DNA from: Pogonophryne albipinna
Lineage: Eukaryota > Chordata > Actinopteri > Perciformes > Artedidraconidae
DNA: 64,000 bases
Direction of reading: 5' to 3'
Assembly: GCA_028583405.1 (NCBI GenBank)
Contig: JAPTMU010000092.1
Location: 116,103-180,102 of the forward strand
Below, piece by piece: positions 49,501 to 64,000 of the stretch. The translations under genes were made by a program, and so were the position numbers. How positions within the stretch are numbered: position 1 is the first letter of the stretch; each line of letters opens with the position of its first letter. The notes under the pieces were generated by a model. The model had not been told where the DNA came from and did not search any database. It was given only the letters and a program-made list of their open reading frames with translations.

Positions 49501-52500
49501 AGTGATAGTGGTAGTCTGTCATGTGATAGTGATAGTGATAGTGGTAGTGATAGTGATAGTTTATCATGTGATAGTGATAGTGATAGTGATAGTGATAGTT
49601 TATCATGTGATAGTGATAGTGATAGTGATAGTTTATCATGTGATAGTGATAGTGATAGTTTATCATGTGATAGTGATAGTGATAGTGATAGTCTATCATG
49701 TGATAGTGATAGTTTATCATGTGATAGTGATAGTGATAGTCTATCATGTGATAGTGATAGTGGTAGTCTGTCATGTGATAGTGATAGTGATAGTTTATCA
49801 TGTGATAGTGATAGTGATAGTCTATCATGTGATAGTGATAGTGATAGTGATAGTTTATCATGTGATAGTGATAGTGATAGTCTATCATGTGATAGTGATA
49901 GTGATAGTCTATCATGTGATAGTGATAGTGATAGTTTATCATGTGATAGTGATAGTGATAGTCTATCATGTGATAGTGATAGTGATAGTGATAGTCTATC
50001 ATGTGATAGTGATAGTGATAGTGATAGTGGTAGTCTGTCATGTGATAGTGATAGTGATAGTCTATCATGTGATAGTGATAGTGGTAGTCTGTCATGTGAT
50101 AGTGATAGTCTGTCATGTGATAGTGATAGTGATAGTCTATCATGTGATAGTGATAGTGATAGTGATAGTGATAGTCTATCATGTGATAGTGATAGTGATA
50201 GTGATAGTGGTAGTCTGTCATGTGATAGTGATAGTGATAGTCTATCATGTGATAGTGATAGTGATAGTGGTAGTCTGTCATGTGATAGTGATAGTCTGTC
50301 ATGTGATAGTGATAGTGATAGTCTATCATGTGATAGTGATAGTGATAGTTTATTATGTGATAGTGATAGTCTATCATGTGATAGTGATAGTGATAGTGAT
50401 AGTGATAGTCTATCATGTGATAGTGATAGTTTATCATGTGATAGTGATAGTGATAGTTTATCATGTGATAGTGATAGTGATAGTTTATCATGTGATAGTG
50501 ATAGTGATAGTCTATCATGTGATAGTGATAGTGATAGTGATAGTGATAGTCTATCATGTGATAGTGATAGTTTATCATGTGATAGTGATAGTGATAGTGA
50601 TAGTGATAGTCTATCATGTGATAGTGATAGTCTATCATGTGATAGTGATAGTGATAGTTTTATCATGTGATAGTGATAGTGATAGTGATAGTCTATCATG
50701 TGTGATAGTGATAGTTTATCATGTGATAGTGATAGTGGATAGTCTATCATGTGATAGTGATAGTGGTAGTCTGTCATGTGATAGTGATAGTGATAGTGGT
50801 AGTGATAGTGATAGTTTATCATGTGATAGTGATAGTGATAGTGATAGTTTATCATGTGATAGTGATAGTGATAGTTTATCATGTGATAGTGATAGTGATA
50901 GTGATAGTCTATCATGTGATAGTGATAGTTTATCATGTGATAGTGATAGTGATAGTGATAGTGATAGTTTATCATGTGATAGTGATAGTGATAGTGATAG
51001 TTTATCATGTGATAGTGATAGTGATAGTTTATCATGTGATAGTGATAGTGATAGTGATAGTCTATCATGTGATAGTGATAGTTTATCATGTGATAGTGAT
51101 AGTGATAGTCTATCATGTGATAGTGATAGTGGTAGTCTGTCATGTGATAGTGATAGTGATAGTTTATCATGTGATAGTGATAGTGATAGTCTATCATGTG
51201 ATAGTGATAGTGATAGTGATAGTTTATCATGTGATAGTGATAGTGATAGTCTATCATGTGATAGTGATAGTGATAGTCTATCATGTGATAGTGATAGTGA
51301 TAGTCTATCATGTGATAGTGATAGTGATAGTCTATCAATGTGATAGTGATAGTGATAGTGATAGTCTATCATGTGATAGTGATAGTGATAGTGATAGTGG
51401 TAGTCTGTCATGTGATAGTGGATAGTGATAGTCTATCATGTGATAGTGATAGTGATAGGTGATAGTGGTAGTCTGTCATGTGATAGTGATAGTCTGTCAT
51501 GTGATAGTGATAGTGATAGTCTATCATGTGATAGTGATAGTGATAGTGATAGTGATAGTCTATCATGTGATAGTGATAGTGATAGTGATAGTGGTAGTCT
51601 GTCATGTGATAGTGATAGTGATAGTCTATCATGTGATAGTGATAGTGATAGTGATAGTGGTAGTCTGTCATGTGATAGTGATAGTCTGTCATGTGATAGT
51701 GATAGTGATAGTCTATCATGTGATAGTGATAGTGATAGTTTATTATGTGATAGTGATAGGTCTATCATTGTGATAAGTGATTAGTGATAGTGATAGTGAT
51801 AGTCTATCATTGTGATAGTGGATAGTGTTATCATGTGATAGTGATAGTGATAGTTTATCATGTGATAGTGATAGTGATAGTTTATCATGTGATAGTGATA
51901 GTGATAGTCTATCATGTGATAGTGGATAGTGATAGTGATAGGCTATCATGTGATAGTGATAGTATTATCAATGTGATAGTGATAGTGATAGTTTATCATG
52001 TGATAGTGATAGTGACTAGTCTATCATGTGATAGTGATAGTTTATCATGTGATAGTGATAGTGATAGTGATAGTTTATCATGTGATAGTGATAGTGATAG
52101 TTTATCATGTGATAGTGATAGTGATAGTGATAGTTTATCATGTGATAGTGATAGTGATAGTTTATCATGTGATAGTGATAGTGATAGTGATAGTGATAGT
52201 CTATCATGTGATAGTGATAGTTTATCATGTGATAGTGATAGTGATAGTCTATCATGTGATAGTGATAGTCTATCATGTGATAGTGATAGTGATAGTTTAT
52301 CATGTGATAGTGATAGTGATAGTGATAGTGATAGTCTATCATGTGATAGTGATAGTGATAGTCTATCATGTGATAGTGATAGTGATAGTGGTAGTCTGTC
52401 ATGTGATAGTGATAGTCTGTCATGTGATAGTGATAGTGATAGTCTATCATGTGATAGTGATAGTGATAGTCTATCATGTGATAGTGATAGTGATAGTGAT

Positions 52501-53060
52501 AGTGGTAGTCTGTCATGTGATAGTGATAGTCTGTCATGTGATAGTGATAGTGAATAGTCTATCATGTGATAGTGCGATAGTTGATAGTGATAGTGGTAGT
52601 CTGTCATGTGATAGTGATTAGTCTGGTCATGTGATAGTGATAGTGATAGTCTATCATGTGATAGTGATAGTGATAGTGATAGTGATAGTCTATCATGTGA
52701 TAGTGATAGTGATAGATGATAGTCTATCATGTGATAGTGATAGTTGATAGTCTATCATGTGATAGTGATAAGTGATAGTGATAGTGGTAGTCTGTCATGT
52801 GATAGTGATAGTCTGTCATGTGATAGTGATAGTGATAGTCTATCATGTGATAGTGATAGTGATAGTCTATCATGTGATAGTGATAGTGATAGTGATAGTC
52901 TATCATGTGATAGTGATAGTGATAGTCTATCATGTGATAGTGATAGTGATAGTGATAGTCTATCATGTGATAGTGATAGTGATAGTGATAGTCTATCATG
53001 TGATAGTGATAGTGATAGTCTATCATGTGATAGTGATAGTGATAGTGATAGTTTAACATG
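43580..53060. repeat. 9.5-kb GATAGT satellite with CTATCATGT spacers
   Basis: Runs of two to five GATAGT hexamers are separated by the 9-mer CTATCATGT or TTATCATGT (sometimes CTGTCATGT or GGTAGT). Both elements are multiples of three, so from 43580 to about 50657 not one frame change occurs, and four of six frames stay open for about 2,400-2,600 codons. Each junction CTATCATGTGATAG has 6-bp arms that can pair. Larger blocks with the same spacer order recur at about 1.2-kb scale (around 46200-47000, 47470-48100 and 49990-50640). Between 50.66 and 52.77 kb single-base indels are frequent. GATA motifs are very dense on both strands. Confidence 0.97.
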
Positions 53061-53094
53061 TTATTGTGATAGTTTAACATTGTGCTGGTTTCCC

Positions 53095-63198
<10,104 letters not shown>

Positions 63199-63228
63199 CT
63201 ACAGCTAACAGAAACACAGCTAACGTTA

Positions 63229-64000
63229 GCCTATAACTACAGCACGGTCACATGACTTCACGTCACCACAGCTAAGCTAAAGGAGGCTAATGTTGGGCTA
63301 TAAAGGAACTACAGCACGGTCACATGACTTCACGTCACCACAGCTAAGCTAAAGGAGGCTAATGTTGGGCTATAAAGGAACTACAGCACGGTCACATGAC
63401 TTCACGTCACCACAGCTAAGCTAAAGGAGGCTAATGTTGGGCTATAAAGGAACTACAGCACGGTCACATGACTTCACGTCACCACAGCTAAGCTAAAGGA
63501 GGCTAATGTTGGGCTATAAAGGAACTACAGCACGGTCACATGACTTCACGTCACCACAGCTAAGCTAAAGGAGGCTAATGTTGGGCTATAAAAGGAACAA
63601 CAGCACGGTCACATGACTTCACGTCACCACCGCTAAGCTAAAGGAGGCTAATGTTGGGCTATAAAGGAACTACAGCACGGTCACATGACTTCACGTCACC
63701 ACAGCTAAGCTAAAGGAGGCTAATGTTGGGCTATAAAGGAACTACAGCACGGTCACATGACTTCACGTCACCACAGCTAAGCTAAAGGAGGCTAATGTTG
63801 GGCTATATAGGAACTACAGCACGGTCACATGACTTCACGTCACCACCGCTAAGCTAAAGGTGGCTAATGTTGGGCTATAAAGGAACTACAGCACGGTCAC
63901 ATGACTTCACGTCACCACCGCTAAGCTAAAGGTGGCTAATGTTGGGCTATAAAGGAACTACAGCACGGTCACATGACTTCACGTCACCACCGCTAAGCTA
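63229..64000. repeat. 72-bp tandem repeat, about 10.6 units
   Basis: The unit AACTACAGCACGGTCACATG ... GGGCTATAAAGG repeats every 72 bp and runs off the window edge. It contains TCACATGACTTCACGTCACC, with E-box-like and CRE-like sites. It lies in the SLC22-like intron starting 31 bp upstream of exon 63036-63198. Late units change AGGAGGC to AGGTGGC. Confidence 0.96.

Noticed and set aside
43482..51338. Open frames of over 2,300 codons on both strands (for example His-Tyr and Leu-Ser repeats)
   Set aside because: They follow from a repeat made only of 6- and 9-base units and overlap each other in four frames; no independent sign of coding.

Overview
The window is nuclear DNA of a ray-finned (teleost) fish. 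It has short, phase-consistent, intron-split exons of vertebrate genes (ALKAL, SH3YL1 and SLC22 families) embedded in fish-type transposable elements (L2-like and other non-LTR LINEs, Tc1/mariner, hAT, Polinton, an endogenous retrovirus) and very large tandem repeats. By my tally about 30 kb of the 64 kb is tandem repeat.

Layout. 1-1603: a GCTGC..GCAGC minisatellite split by a 774-bp insertion. 1833-11747: a 9.9-kb block with inverted ends, each beside a TTAA; it holds a promoter/5' exon-like stretch, an L2-like LINE insertion, about 88 copies of a 66-bp repeat that is nearly free of stops, and a tail with a poly(A) signal. 11925-14800: transposon remnants, including a decayed Polinton DNA polymerase. 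14980-18237: four exons of an ALK/LTK ligand gene (alkal2, + strand), with a 400-bp CA repeat touching a splice donor. 18305-20661: a 20-bp minisatellite. 20687-28480: hAT, integrase-like, Tc1 and HECT-family debris. 28482-42085: three exons of sh3yl1 (+ strand), two firm and one weak, separated by a 4.8-kb LINE, an endogenous-retrovirus fragment whose LTR has a 49-bp segment amplified 63 times, and two more minisatellites. 43580-53060: a 9.5-kb GATAGT-based satellite. 53095-63198: six consecutive exons of an SLC22-family transporter (- strand, N-terminal part beyond the window). Its last intron (8.6 kb) is almost wholly minisatellite, interrupted by an L2-like LINE and a 5.2-kb hAT element.

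How the genes relate. alkal2 followed by sh3yl1 in the same orientation matches human 2p25.3 (SH3YL1-ACP1-ALKAL2), which supports both names. The ACP1 gene and the SYLF-domain exons of sh3yl1 that should lie between them are not visible. alkal2 would encode a secreted ligand of ALK/LTK receptor kinases, sh3yl1 a SYLF/SH3 membrane adaptor, and the SLC22 gene an organic-ion transporter of the plasma membrane. I see no sign that the three act in one pathway.

Main limits: no database search was possible, homology is from memory of family motifs, and the longest arrays may carry assembly errors (indels cluster at 50.66-52.77 kb).
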